From contig JAFGYE010000066.1 of the NCBI GenBank assembly GCA_016936255.1, positions 1 to 64,000 on the forward strand: 64,000 nucleotides of DNA, given 5' to 3'. The notes below the pieces were generated by a model. It did not search any database. It was not told where the DNA came from and worked only from the letters and a program-made list of their open reading frames with translations. How positions within the stretch are numbered: the stretch's first letter is position 1; each line of letters begins with the position of its first letter. This stretch comes from Marinifilaceae bacterium (GTDB lineage: Bacteria; Bacteroidota; Bacteroidia; Bacteroidales; Marinifilaceae). Both the position numbers and the translations under genes were made by a program. Below, one piece after another: positions 8,878-17,833 of this stretch.

Positions 8878-9432
8878 CTAAATGAAGTATAGAATCGAGA
8901 ACAAATTCTTTAAATTCTCTTTTAAAAATTTACTTGCTCTTTGCTTTTGCGTCTTAACAGTATTGATAGATATATCCAAATCTTCAGCTATTTCAGCATT
9001 TTTTAATCCCTTTAGGCTTAATAAGTAAATTAATCTGGCTGATTCAGGCAATTTATGAACTGTTTCCTTAATAATTCGACTCACTTCTTCTTCAATCACA
9101 TTATGAAGAAAGTAATCCTCATCACAGATATTTTTATCGGATTGCCCCTCGTAAGATTTACGGACTTTTTGATGTTCAATTTGATTTAAGCATGAATTAC
9201 GAACTGTTTTGTACAAAAATGCACGCATCGCCGCTTCATGATAAAAGGATGATCGCTTTTCCCAAATTTTAATAAAACTTTCCTGAATTATATCTTCAAC
9301 AACATCTTGTGCCGGAATATATTTATGACCAAACAGAAATAATGCATCAAAATACTTGTTGTACAAGATTTTAAATGATTCCTGATTACCATTCCTAAAT
9401 AATTTCAGGAAAGTTTGATCAAAGGTTTTCAT
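8878..9432 (-). CDS. RNA polymerase ECF sigma factor, SusCD-linked
   Basis: A 184-residue sigma-70 family protein of the Bacteroidota ECF group paired with FecR and SusC. Region 2 lies at about residues 17-85 ('VVEDIIQESFIKIWEKR' is the -10 recognition helix area) and region 4 at about 120-175 ('LPESARLIYLLSLKGLKNAEIA' plus the helix-turn-helix 'ISINTVKTQKQRASKFL'). Regions 1.1 and 3 are absent, as usual. It should direct polymerase to the susC promoter when the anti-sigma factor is inactivated. First gene of the locus; the only gene here not directly adjoining fecR without a terminator. Confidence 0.96.
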   Translation of the reverse strand: MKTFDQTFLKLFRNGNQESFKILYNKYFDALFLFGHKYIPAQDVVEDIIQESFIKIWEKRSSFYHEAAMRAFLYKTVRNSCLNQIEHQKVRKSYEGQSDKNICDEDYFLHNVIEEEVSRIIKETVHKLPESARLIYLLSLKGLKNAEIAEDLDISINTVKTQKQRASKFLKENLKNLFSILYFI

Positions 9433-9586
9433 AGTTTATGGTGGTTAATAATATTAAAACAGGGCTAACAATATTATAAATTATTTTCAGAATAATGCAT
9501 ATTATGAACTAATTATTTTATGGAAACGTTCCAAAATTCACTTTTTATCGAAGAAAATAAAATTCAAATTTTTAAATTACAGATAC

Positions 9587-9615
9587 AAAAAAAGGACGTC
9601 CAACGAACATCCTTT
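9587..9615 (-). terminator. Terminator after the C1 peptidase gene
   Basis: A 9-bp stem (AAAGGACGT at 9591-9599 with ACATCCTTT at 9607-9615, one wobble/mismatch) followed in the minus direction by a T run. It lies 21 bases beyond the C1 peptidase stop codon. Confidence 0.7.
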
Positions 9616-9635
9616 CACTTATTTACCAATCCTGA

Positions 9636-10817
9636 TTATAAACCCAGTTTCTTTTTCAATTCTTTTGGTACTGCATCTTTGTGAATCATTATCGCAACAG
9701 TTTTAAGTTTCACATAAGCTTCACTCATGTTTAAGTAGCCACCAAACTGATTGCTGTTTTCGGCCCAAGAGTTTTTTGTTTTGTAATATATTGTTCCATG
9801 CTGATCCTTTACGATTCCAGTTAAATGCATCAAATGATCATCAGTCGTTTCAAAATTATCAAAAGTGGACTGACGAAGCTCTTGACTCACTTCAGGCTCA
9901 ATATCTTTTTTCGTATTTCCTTTTTCATCTTTTGCAAGATCTTTTTCCCACTTTGCAATTTCAGAATCAGTCATGTCTACAGTTTTTTCTGATGGTAAAA
10001 CAGCATAACCATTTCGATGAGAAAATCCTTTTTCGCTAACGTCTCCATCCCAGCAAACTGAAAACCCATTGTTTAGGGCATAATTAATTACCAACATCAT
10101 CTCATCCATGGGCACATTATAATACAAATCATCTGACCAATTATCTGGAATCTCCAGATTAATCTTTTGATAAAAAGGATGATGACTGTAGGAAGTTAAT
10201 TCAATGTAATCATTCGGATTAAAACCAAATTTCCCTGCATAAGAAGCAGGAGTATACTCAATACCATCCAATTCGAAATTACTTGGTGTTTTCCCCATAT
10301 AAGTATCCAACACTGCATTTACAGATTCTTCCCAAACAGGTGTAATTTTTCTATTTGGGTTTTTAACAACCTCATCCAGCATAGCTTTCGTCGATTGTAC
10401 CATCTCTTTGTGGATATGAAAATCGCTGCCATACTTATTTCCTGAATAAATACTTTCCGGAACAAATCCATTTTCTTTTACCACATTTAGAACATCGTGA
10501 GCTTGTCCGCCTTCACTATAGTTTCCTTTGCCATGATAACGAAAGTATCTTTTGGCTTTCTGAGTATAAGCCAATCGAACAATATACATTTCTGATAAAT
10601 CAATTTCTGGAGCTCCCAAGCGTAGTAACTCTGTTTCTATATACGAGACTCCGGCAAAGCACCAACAAGTACCTGTGCTTTGCTGATTTTTAACTGATGT
10701 TGTAGGAATATCTACCACTGTAGAATAAACCTTTTCTTCTTTCGTTGTTTCCTGTGCCATCGTCAGATTAACACTAAAAATGGCAAGAATAATGATTATT
10801 AAAACTATTTTCTTCAT
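9636..10817 (-). CDS. C1 family cysteine peptidase, bleomycin hydrolase/aminopeptidase C-like
   Basis: A 393-residue papain-clan peptidase with an N-terminal signal peptide (cleavage probably after 'LTMAQ', near residue 22), so exported rather than cytosolic like classical PepC. The catalytic set is visible: oxyanion Gln and nucleophile Cys in 'QQSTGTCWCF' (about 44-53), His in 'DDHLMHLTG' (about 327-335) and Asn in 'KNSWAENS' (about 349-356). The spacing matches the C1B aminopeptidase C/bleomycin hydrolase group. Single gene with its own terminator. Peptide degradation in the periplasm or outside is the likely job. Confidence 0.92.
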   Translation of the reverse strand: MKKIVLIIIILAIFSVNLTMAQETTKEEKVYSTVVDIPTTSVKNQQSTGTCWCFAGVSYIETELLRLGAPEIDLSEMYIVRLAYTQKAKRYFRYHGKGNYSEGGQAHDVLNVVKENGFVPESIYSGNKYGSDFHIHKEMVQSTKAMLDEVVKNPNRKITPVWEESVNAVLDTYMGKTPSNFELDGIEYTPASYAGKFGFNPNDYIELTSYSHHPFYQKINLEIPDNWSDDLYYNVPMDEMMLVINYALNNGFSVCWDGDVSEKGFSHRNGYAVLPSEKTVDMTDSEIAKWEKDLAKDEKGNTKKDIEPEVSQELRQSTFDNFETTDDHLMHLTGIVKDQHGTIYYKTKNSWAENSNQFGGYLNMSEAYVKLKTVAIMIHKDAVPKELKKKLGL

Positions 10818-10874
10818 CGTTTTTAGTAAGTAATTGTTGTTAGTAATTGTATTTAAAGGAACATATTATTTGGT

Positions 10875-11231
10875 CTATTTCAAATTCATTAGCTCATTCT
10901 GTTTCTTTTTGGTCATCTTAGCAACAACCTGATGGTATGAATCATCAATCCATTGTTCCAGCTGTCGATCTGATACACTGCCATCTATTACTACAGTATT
11001 CCAATATTTTTTATTCATATGATATCCAGGTATTACCGACGAATGTATCTCTCGTAACTCAATGGCTTTTTCGGGATCACACTTCACATTCATTTGAAGC
11101 TCACCTGTTATATTTGTGAGCAAAAACATCTTATCAAGCACCTTGAAAACCAAGGTTTCCTCATCAAATGGAAATCCTTCGCTTACAGCTGTTTTCGAAA
11201 GGCAATACTCTCTTAACTCCTCAATATTCAT
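10875..11231 (-). CDS. MmcQ/YjbR family protein
   Basis: A 118-residue protein of the MmcQ/YjbR family, a small alpha/beta fold related to a DNA-binding (CyaY-like) architecture; its biochemical role is unsettled. Signatures seen: 'LREYCLSK' at the start, 'FPFDEETLVFKVLDKMFLL' (about residues 16-34), 'CDPEKAIELRE' and 'HMNKKYWNTVVIDGSV' toward the C-terminus. A TTG 24 bases further upstream is in frame, but the ATG at 11231 is preferred because the family begins at this Met. Confidence 0.9.
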   Translation of the reverse strand: MNIEELREYCLSKTAVSEGFPFDEETLVFKVLDKMFLLTNITGELQMNVKCDPEKAIELREIHSSVIPGYHMNKKYWNTVVIDGSVSDRQLEQWIDDSYHQVVAKMTKKKQNELMNLK

Positions 11232-11532
11232 TTGTATATATTTGTTAGATTGCAACTTTAACGGTGAAAATAAATATAAATATTTTTAAATAAAAGACTA
11301 AGGTTCTATATGTTAAGATAAATAAAAATGTGGTTCTTTAGTTGTCCTTGCAACTTTACTGATATAAATATCCTTACTATATACGGAATAACCGTATTTA
11401 CAGTATTTGTAAAGCTTTTCTTAAACTTTTCAAAAATGTTTTTGACAATGATGTAAATGTTTTTTTTACTTCTCTCAATTTTGTATATTTAGTTCACAGA
11501 AAAGTAAAAAATCGATTGATAGATATATACTC

Positions 11533-11934
11533 ATGAAAGAAACTGGCTACGCCCAAAAGTACAATTGGAAAAACAAACGAATTCTCATTGTTGAAGACGA
11601 AGAGATAAATAACATGTTTTTTGACGCGGCTCTAAGTAGAACGGAGTCGAAACTGTTGTGGGCGAAAAATGGGAAAGAAGCGGTTGATATAATTGAAGAA
11701 TCAGATGATATTGATGTTATTTTAATGGATATTAGATTACCTATAATGGATGGGTGTGAAGCCACCCGCAGAATCAAAAAAAAGCATAAAGAAATTCCTA
11801 TTATAGCTCAAACGGCCTATGCACTTGAAGGTGATAAGGAACGTATATTGGATGCCGGATGTGATGATTATCTGTCCAAGCCTATTCGTTTTGAGGAGCT
11901 TCTGGCAACTATTGATAAATATCTTGCTGATTAA
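11533..11934 (+). CDS. Stand-alone response-regulator receiver protein
   Basis: A 133-residue single-domain receiver (REC) protein. All activation residues are present: acidic pair in 'IVEDEE' (about 19-24), phospho-acceptor Asp66 in 'ILMDIRLP', Thr94 in 'AQTAYA' and Lys116 in 'LSKPI'. There is no output domain, so it must act by protein contact like CheY or a phosphorelay intermediate; the sequence is closest to receivers of hybrid kinases. No kinase gene is adjacent. Its stop codon overlaps that of convergent yraN through the palindrome TTAA. A 6-bp dyad (11381-11397) lies about 140 bases upstream. Confidence 0.93.
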   Translation: MKETGYAQKYNWKNKRILIVEDEEINNMFFDAALSRTESKLLWAKNGKEAVDIIEESDDIDVILMDIRLPIMDGCEATRRIKKKHKEIPIIAQTAYALEGDKERILDAGCDDYLSKPIRFEELLATIDKYLAD

Positions 11935-12296
11935 TCCACTGGTGCACTAAATGCATCTTCGATGTGTTCAATTATAAATTCTGAATCTTGTTTTATTACA
12001 CTGATAACATCGAATCGTACTTCTTGCTCCATTTCTTTTAAATCTACATAACCCTGCGTTGCACGCACCAAAAATTTAATTTTTGAGAGTGTAATGGCAT
12101 CAGCTGGGTGCTCAAAATATTCGGTGGATCTCGATTTGACTTCTACAACAACTAAAAAATCATCTTTTACAGCTACAATGTCCAACTCCTTCTTTTGATA
12201 GATCCAATTACGATCTAGAATTTTATACCCGTTTTTAAGCAGATATTTCGCAGCAAGGTCTTCTCCCAATTTCCCTAAGTCATTGTGTGCGGCCAT
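11931..12296 (-). CDS. YraN/UPF0102 family endonuclease-like protein
   Basis: A 121-residue protein of the UPF0102 (YraN) family with a restriction-endonuclease-like fold. Seen: 'LGKLGEDLAAKYLLKNGY' near the N-terminus and the nuclease-type core 'ELDIVA...LVVVEVKSRS' (Asp in ELDIV, then the E-x-K of 'VEVKS'), which are the metal-binding positions of this fold. Cellular role is not firmly established; relatives are linked to DNA processing. It follows the S66 peptidase gene by 18 bases, so the two are probably co-transcribed. Confidence 0.92.
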   Translation of the reverse strand: MAAHNDLGKLGEDLAAKYLLKNGYKILDRNWIYQKKELDIVAVKDDFLVVVEVKSRSTEYFEHPADAITLSKIKFLVRATQGYVDLKEMEQEVRFDVISVIKQDSEFIIEHIEDAFSAPVD

Positions 12297-12314
12297 AATT
12301 ATTTTATTTCCTTA

Positions 12315-13223
12315 CTATTTATCCCATGTAAACTTCGCTCCTTTTTCATTTACATCCAACCTTAAAAATCTTCCAAACGGCAAAGCCCAATTCTGTTTAA
12401 TATGACCAGAGGGAAAATCGAAGACAACCGGATAAGAATAATTCTCAATGGATTCTAAAATGATTTCATAAGCAGTTTTCCCAAAATCAGGATCTCCTGC
12501 CTTCATATCACTCATCCCTCCAACAATCAATCCCTGAAGTTCTGATAATTTACCTCCCATTTTAAAATTCTTCATCATTCTATCCAAATGATACAATTCT
12601 TCTCCAACATCTTCAATAAAAAGAATTTTTCCATGCGATTCAAAATCCATTACGGTTCCTCGTAAACTATAAAGAATAGATAAATTTCCCCCAACTAATT
12701 CTCCCTCTGTTACACCATTTCGATTTAATTCGTGGGAAGAAATTTCATAATTTTCCAAATTACCAGCTAATGAATGCAGAAGAGTTGATACTGATTTATC
12801 CTCCTCCTTTTCGGAAGAAAAATTAACCGGCATAGTTGCATGTAAACTTTCTACTCCTAATATATTATTCAAATAGCTGTGAAATACTGTGATATCGCTA
12901 TATCCAATAATCCATTTTGGATTGCGAATGAACAAATCAAAATCTAAATGTTCTAATATCCGCACACTGCCATATCCGCCTCTGGCACAAAGAATTGCTT
13001 TTATTTCAGGATCATCTAACATGAGTTGAAAGTCACACAGCCGATTCATGTCACTACCTGCAAATTGGTTTTCAACATCAAAAACATGATTTCCCAGAAC
13101 GACTTTGTAACCTGCATCCTCTAATTTAACAACAGCAACTCCCACCTTTTCAGGATCAATTTTTCCTGCAGGAGAGATGATTCCTATTTTATCTCCTTTT
13201 ACTAAAGCAGCCGGCTGATACAT
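12315..13223 (-). CDS. S66 family LD-carboxypeptidase
   Basis: A 302-residue serine peptidase of family S66, the group that removes the terminal D-Ala from murein tetrapeptides during wall recycling. Hallmarks: 'GDKIGIISPAGK' at the N-terminus, 'CARGGYGSVR' (about 79-88), nucleophile Ser109 in the elbow 'IGYSDIT', the acidic 'EDVGEELYHLDRM' loop, and a C-terminal His in 'FPSGHIKQN'. No signal peptide, so cytoplasmic as expected. Muropeptide specificity is inferred from the family; some members act on microcin-type or other peptides. Confidence 0.92.
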   Translation of the reverse strand: MYQPAALVKGDKIGIISPAGKIDPEKVGVAVVKLEDAGYKVVLGNHVFDVENQFAGSDMNRLCDFQLMLDDPEIKAILCARGGYGSVRILEHLDFDLFIRNPKWIIGYSDITVFHSYLNNILGVESLHATMPVNFSSEKEEDKSVSTLLHSLAGNLENYEISSHELNRNGVTEGELVGGNLSILYSLRGTVMDFESHGKILFIEDVGEELYHLDRMMKNFKMGGKLSELQGLIVGGMSDMKAGDPDFGKTAYEIILESIENYSYPVVFDFPSGHIKQNWALPFGRFLRLDVNEKGAKFTWDK

Positions 13224-13303
13224 ATCTATTTAGTTTTTTTTGAAGTAAGAACAAATTAAGAATAAAATACAAATGGATAACTACATTTTTGCCAATTCTA
13301 TCT

Positions 13304-13311
13304 TATCTTTG
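13304..13311 (+). promoter_or_regulatory. -7 promoter box of metG
   Basis: TATCTTTG fits the Bacteroidota -7 consensus TAnnTTTG, 118 bases before the metG ATG. The nearest TTTG upstream is only 12 bases away, too close to be a normal -33 element. Confidence 0.5.
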
Positions 13312-13321
13312 CAAACAATTC

Positions 13322-13410
13322 GACCGAGGGTCAAAATTTTGAACAATAATCAGTAAACAAAATTAACAGAGGAATCCTTCATCTCAAAACAATAAAAGGC
13401 AATTCCTTAA
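13322..13410 (+). promoter_or_regulatory. Structured 5' leader of metG
   Basis: The roughly 110-base leader holds a small hairpin directly after the promoter (GACC-GAG-GGTC, 13322-13332) and a longer one (AGGAATCCTT near 13371 paired with AAGG-CA-ATTCCT near 13397-13409), which ends about 18 bases before the start codon. No T run follows, so it is not a simple attenuator. It matches no riboswitch class I know. Confidence 0.35.
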
Positions 13411-13428
13411 GAAAAAATATAATCACAA

Positions 13429-15459
13429 ATGAAGAAATTTAATAGAACGCTTGTAACCACGGCTTTACCTTATGCAAATGGACCGGTTCATATTGGTCAT
13501 TTGGCTGGAGTATATGTTCCTGCAGATATTTACACAAGATATCTTAGAATGAAAGGAGAGGATGTACTACTAATTGGAGGTTCAGACGAACACGGTGTAC
13601 CTATTACTATTAAGGCGCAAAAGGAAGGTGTTACTCCACAGGATGTTGTGAACAAATATCACAATATCATAAAAGAATCATTTGAGAAGTTTGGAATTAC
13701 ATTTGATATTTATTCCAGAACAAGTTCAGAAACACACCACGAAACGGCTTCTGAATTTTTTAAGACTTTAAACGAAAAAGGCGAATTTGTCGTAAAAACA
13801 AGTGAGCAATACTACGATGCTATTGCAAATCAATTCCTTGCCGATAGATATATTACTGGAACTTGTCCTCATTGTAATAACGACGGTGCATATGGCGATC
13901 AATGCGAAAGTTGCGGAACTTCACTAAATGCAACTGATTTAATCAATCCAACCTCATCAATTACCGGAAATAAGCCAGAATTAAAAGAAACCAAACACTG
14001 GTATTTGCCTTTAGATAAATATGAGAATCAGCTAAAAAAATGGATTTTAGAAGATCATAAAGAATGGAAACCTAATGTTTACGGACAATGTAAGTCTTGG
14101 TTGGATACCGGATTGCACCCAAGAGCAGTAACCCGCGATTTAAATTGGGGGGTTCCTGTTCCTGCTGAGGGTGCAGAGGGAAAGGTTCTTTACGTTTGGT
14201 TCGATGCTCCGATTGGATATATTTCGGCCACAAAAGAATTAACTCCCGACTGGGAAAAATACTGGAAAGCTGATGATTCGAAGATGGTTCATTTCATTGG
14301 AAAAGACAATATCGTATTCCATTGCATCATTTTCCCTGCTATGCTTAAGGCTGAAGGATCATATATTTTACCAGAAAATGTTCCTGCCAACGAATTCCTA
14401 AATCTGGAAGGGGACAAAATTTCGACAAGTAGAAATTGGGCGGTTTGGCTGCATGAATATTTGAAAGAATTCCCTGATAAACAAGACGTACTAAGGTATG
14501 TTTTGACTGCAAATGCGCCGGAAACAAAAGATAATGACTTTACCTGGAAAGATTTTCAGGCAAGAAACAACAACGAGCTGGTAGCAATTCTAGGAAACTT
14601 TGTGAATCGTGCTTTGGTTCTTACTCATAAATACTACAATGGAATAATTCCTGCGCAAGGAGAATTAACCGATTTCGATAAAGAAACATTAGCCCAGATT
14701 CCTGTTTTTAAAGAACAGGTTGAGAAGAATCTTGAAACCTACCATTTCCGCGAAGCATTAAAAGAAGCAATGAATTTAGCGCGTTTGGGAAATAAGTATT
14801 TAGCAGATACTGAACCTTGGAAGCTGATTAAGACAGATGAAGAAAGAGTAAAAACCATCATGAATATCAGCCTTCAGATTACAGCTAATTTATCGACCTT
14901 AATTGAACCGTTTTTACCATTTACTGCCAGCAAGCTTCGTGAGTTTCTAAACATAGAAGTTCTGGACTGGAAAAATATTGGTGTTAATGTTATTGCAGAT
15001 CATCATCAAATAAATACTGCATCTTTACTTTTCGAAAAAATTGAAGATGAAACAATACAAGCTCAGGTAGACAAGCTTTTGGCTACAAAAGCAGCTAACG
15101 AAGCAGAGAAAAAAATAGTTGTGCCGGTTAAAGAAAATATTAATTTCGATGATTTCATGAAGCTTGATGTTCGTGTTGGAACAATTACAGCTGCTGAAAA
15201 GGTAGCAAAAACAAAAAAACTTTTGAAATTAACTGTTGACACAGGAATTGATCAAAGAACTGTTGTTTCGGGCATTGCAGAGCATTACAAGCCTGAGGAA
15301 ATCATTGGAAAGCAGGTTAGTATATTAATGAATCTGGAGCCTAAACAATTGAAAGGAATTGAATCTCAGGGGATGATTTTGATGGCTGAAGATGCTGATG
15401 GAAAATTATCTTTCGTTTCTCCGGATCAAGCAATAAAACCAGGTTCTGAAATCAGATAA
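13429..15459 (+). CDS. metG: Methionyl-tRNA synthetase
   Basis: A 676-residue class I aminoacyl-tRNA synthetase. The HIGH motif is at '[10 protein letters not shown]' (about 17-26) and the KMSKS counterpart is '[10 protein letters not shown]' (about 329-338). The connective insertion carries two CxxC zinc knuckles ('CPHCNNDG' and 'CESCG'). The C-terminal 100 residues ('[18 protein letters not shown]' onward) form the EMAPII/Trbp111-like tRNA-binding domain, which makes the enzyme dimeric in related bacteria. Full family length. Transcribed alone from the TATCTTTG promoter with a structured leader, and closed by a strong terminator shared with the convergent HU/SPOR gene. Confidence 0.98.
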   Translation: MKKFNRTLVTTALPYANGPVHIGHLAGVYVPADIYTRYLRMKGEDVLLIGGSDEHGVPITIKAQKEGVTPQDVVNKYHNIIKESFEKFGITFDIYSRTSSETHHETASEFFKTLNEKGEFVVKTSEQYYDAIANQFLADRYITGTCPHCNNDGAYGDQCESCGTSLNATDLINPTSSITGNKPELKETKHWYLPLDKYENQLKKWILEDHKEWKPNVYGQCKSWLDTGLHPRAVTRDLNWGVPVPAEGAEGKVLYVWFDAPIGYISATKELTPDWEKYWKADDSKMVHFIGKDNIVFHCIIFPAMLKAEGSYILPENVPANEFLNLEGDKISTSRNWAVWLHEYLKEFPDKQDVLRYVLTANAPETKDNDFTWKDFQARNNNELVAILGNFVNRALVLTHKYYNGIIPAQGELTDFDKETLAQIPVFKEQVEKNLETYHFREALKEAMNLARLGNKYLADTEPWKLIKTDEERVKTIMNISLQITANLSTLIEPFLPFTASKLREFLNIEVLDWKNIGVNVIADHHQINTASLLFEKIEDETIQAQVDKLLATKAANEAEKKIVVPVKENINFDDFMKLDVRVGTITAAEKVAKTKKLLKLTVDTGIDQRTVVSGIAEHYKPEEIIGKQVSILMNLEPKQLKGIESQGMILMAEDADGKLSFVSPDQAIKPGSEIR

Positions 15460-15476
15460 TTCAGAACTCAAAATTT

Positions 15477-15527
15477 AAGATCTAAAAAAAACGCTTTCCA
15501 TCGGGAAGCGTTTTTTTTTTTAGATCT
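15477..15527. terminator. Long bidirectional terminator, metG / HU-SPOR gene
   Basis: An almost continuous hairpin: AAGATCT and an A run, then ACGCTTTCC, a 4-base loop, GGGAAGCGT, a T run and AGATCTT. T runs occur on both strands, so it serves both convergent genes. Confidence 0.9.
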
Positions 15528-16472
15528 TTATTTTTTCAGAACCCAGCAGTAAGCTTTTGAGTTCTTAGCAATTACCTTTTTTTTAAATTGATCTGCATCA
15601 GCTCTCTTCTCAAATTGATTGATCGCGACAGAATACAAATTTTTATTTTTAATTATCACAGCAGGATAAGATTTAGAAATCAATTCCTGTTTTAATATTT
15701 CTGCATTTTTCATTGAAGTAAAGCTACCTGATATCAAATAAAATCTTCCCTCATGTAACTCATTCATTTTCAATTCTTTAGTAAGCTTAGGCTCAAATGT
15801 CACCATTTCTTCCGGTGGCGAAATTACAGGTTTTAATTGTACAATTTTCTCAGTAATTTCTTTCTTGCCTTCCATCATTCCCAAAGAAGCTTCATTACTT
15901 AAAAATGAACGTTCAGAATTCATTGGAATCAAGGCTATTGTCAATATAAAAGGAATAGTTGCAGCAGCATACCACAAACGTTTTGTTGTAAAAAGTGTCC
16001 TTACTTTAGCCTGGGATATAATTGCCGGATGAATTTTTTCTTCTGCAGATAATGAAAGTCTGGGAAGCTCTATTTGTTCTAAACCAAATGCATCTACCAA
16101 ATAATTAAGCTCCTTTGAAGGTTCAAACAGCATGTTATGCCTTCTGTCATTGTAAAAACATCCTACCTGATTCAAAACAACTCTTTCGCCACGCTGAATT
16201 CGCACACGGATATCTTCAATAAAAAACAGAACAGATTTTTCAGCTTCTGAATAACTTATATTTTCTGATTCAGCCAATCTATTAATCAGCAAGCCATCAT
16301 TTTTTGATAAATTACGGTTAAATCCAATAGCTTTGGATGGAGGAAAAACAACATTCAGATTGTTGTCGATATTAGCAGGGCTATAATTGGCAACAAATCC
16401 ACCAAACCCAGGTAATATTACGCAGTTGTGAATAAATAAGAGGTCTTTTATATATTTTGATACTTCCAGCAT
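15528..16472 (-). CDS. HU-CCDC81-like and SPOR domain membrane protein
   Basis: A 314-residue protein. The N-terminal half has two HU-related (CCDC81-type) domains: 'IKDLLFIHNCVILPGFGGFV' (about 7-26) and 'VLFFIEDIRVRIQRGERVVL' (about 80-99). A single membrane helix lies near residues 168-186, and the C-terminal 75 residues form a SPOR domain ('GRFYLISGSF', 'VAINQFEKRADADQF'). SPOR domains bind denuded septal peptidoglycan, so a cell-division or wall-linked role at the inner membrane is likely; the HU-like part may contact DNA or another protein. ATG at 16472 is preferred to an in-frame TTG three codons earlier. Confidence 0.88.
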   Translation of the reverse strand: MLEVSKYIKDLLFIHNCVILPGFGGFVANYSPANIDNNLNVVFPPSKAIGFNRNLSKNDGLLINRLAESENISYSEAEKSVLFFIEDIRVRIQRGERVVLNQVGCFYNDRRHNMLFEPSKELNYLVDAFGLEQIELPRLSLSAEEKIHPAIISQAKVRTLFTTKRLWYAAATIPFILTIALIPMNSERSFLSNEASLGMMEGKKEITEKIVQLKPVISPPEEMVTFEPKLTKELKMNELHEGRFYLISGSFTSMKNAEILKQELISKSYPAVIIKNKNLYSVAINQFEKRADADQFKKKVIAKNSKAYCWVLKK

Positions 16473-16613
16473 AGTACACAAATATAATCAAAATTAGATA
16501 CCACTCAAATCGAATTTATCTTTAAAAAATTAAGTGGCTATAAACCAAGCTTTTCGTAATGTAAAAATAATTATTTATCCTTTTTGATAGAGAAGCTGTT
16601 AAGTAAATTGTTG

Positions 16614-16621
16614 TATTTTTG
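16614..16621 (+). promoter_or_regulatory. -7 promoter box of rfbB
   Basis: TATTTTTG matches TAnnTTTG, 100 bases before the GTG start of rfbB. A TTTG at 16583-16586 is 27 bases away, wider than the usual -33 spacing, so the -33 element is uncertain. Confidence 0.4.
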
Positions 16622-16720
16622 AAATCAATCAAAATAATACATAAACTGCTTTCAATATTTTTTTCCTTTGAAAATATTATGAGTATTTTAAGGTGAAGTA
16701 ATTATAAAAATTATCTGAAC

Positions 16721-17776
16721 GTGAAAAAAAATATATTAATTACAGGAGGTGCCGGATTCATCGGTTCGCATGTGGTACGTTTGTTTGTGAATAAATATCC
16801 AGATTATCAAATTATTAACCTTGACGCGCTTACTTATGCTGGAAACCTTGAAAATTTAAAGGATATCGACTCCAAAGCAAATTACACTTTTATAAAAGGT
16901 GATATCACAGACTTAGCATTCGTAACCAACCTATTTAAAGATTTTAAATTTGAAGGCGTTCTGCATTTAGCAGCAGAGTCTCATGTCGATAGATCAATTT
17001 CAGATCCATTGGCCTTTATTATGACCAATATTGTAGGAACTGTAAACCTACTTAATGTGGCTAAAGAATGTTGGGCTAATGATATGGAGGGTAAAAAATT
17101 CTATCATATTTCCACCGATGAAGTATACGGTTCTTTAGGGAAAACGGGGAAATTTACCGAAGCAACTTCTTACGATCCGAGAAGTCCTTATTCTGCCTCA
17201 AAAGCAAGCTCAGATCATTTGGTGCGGGCGTATTTTCACACCTATAAACTTCCCGTAGTGTTGTCGAATTGCTCCAATAATTACGGTGCAAATCAGTTTC
17301 CTGAAAAGCTCATTCCACTGGTAATCAATAATATTAAAAATTCTAAGTCATTGCCTATTTATGGCAAGGGAGATAATATTAGAGATTGGTTGTTTGTCGA
17401 GGATCATGCTTTAGCAATTGATTCCATTTATCATGATGGGAAAATAGGAGAGACCTATAATATTGGAGGAGACAACGAATGGACTAATCTGGATTTGGTG
17501 AAAAAACTTTGTGATATTATGGATAAAAAGCTGAATCGGGAAACGGGAAGTTCTCAGAGATTGATCACTTTTGTGAAGGACAGAGCAGGTCATGATCAGC
17601 GTTATGCCATTGATGCTTCAAAAATTAAAAAGGAATTAGGGTGGAAGCCAAGCATTCAATTTGAAGAAGGTTTTGAGAAAACAATTGACTGGTATCTGCA
17701 AAATTCAGACTGGATGAATAATATTCTGTCGGGTGACTACGAAAAGTTCTACGAACAACAATATATCAACCGATAA
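16721..17776 (+). CDS. rfbB: dTDP-glucose 4,6-dehydratase
   Basis: A 351-residue extended short-chain dehydrogenase. NAD-binding 'TGGAGFIGSH' lies at residues 8-17; the catalytic 'HISTDEVYGSL' and 'YSASKASSDH' (Tyr-x3-Lys) follow; the substrate loop 'GKGDNIRDWLFVEDH' is typical of RmlB. It converts dTDP-glucose to the 4-keto-6-deoxy sugar used for rhamnose and other deoxysugars. The start is GTG at 16721, since no ATG is suitably placed before the dinucleotide motif. The other rml genes are not in this window, so the gene stands alone. Confidence 0.95.
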   Translation: MKKNILITGGAGFIGSHVVRLFVNKYPDYQIINLDALTYAGNLENLKDIDSKANYTFIKGDITDLAFVTNLFKDFKFEGVLHLAAESHVDRSISDPLAFIMTNIVGTVNLLNVAKECWANDMEGKKFYHISTDEVYGSLGKTGKFTEATSYDPRSPYSASKASSDHLVRAYFHTYKLPVVLSNCSNNYGANQFPEKLIPLVINNIKNSKSLPIYGKGDNIRDWLFVEDHALAIDSIYHDGKIGETYNIGGDNEWTNLDLVKKLCDIMDKKLNRETGSSQRLITFVKDRAGHDQRYAIDASKIKKELGWKPSIQFEEGFEKTIDWYLQNSDWMNNILSGDYEKFYEQQYINR

Positions 17777-17780
17777 AAAG

Positions 17781-17815
17781 AAGAGCGATGTAAAAGAAAT
17801 CACATCGCTCTTTTT
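17781..17815. terminator. Bidirectional terminator, rfbB / glmS
   Basis: Perfect 11-bp stem (AAGAGCGATGT with ACATCGCTCTT) around a 10-base loop, followed by T residues on the plus side and preceded by an A run. It separates the convergent rfbB and glmS genes. Confidence 0.88.
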
Positions 17816-17833
17816 ATAATTCTTAATCTTAGG

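Noticed and set aside
15528-16472. HU nucleoid protein
   Set aside because: The HU-like domains are of the CCDC81 type in a membrane protein with a SPOR domain, so a classical histone-like role is unlikely.
16721-17776. dTDP-rhamnose biosynthesis locus
   Set aside because: Only rfbB is present; rfbA, rfbC and rfbD are absent from the window, so it is described as a single gene.
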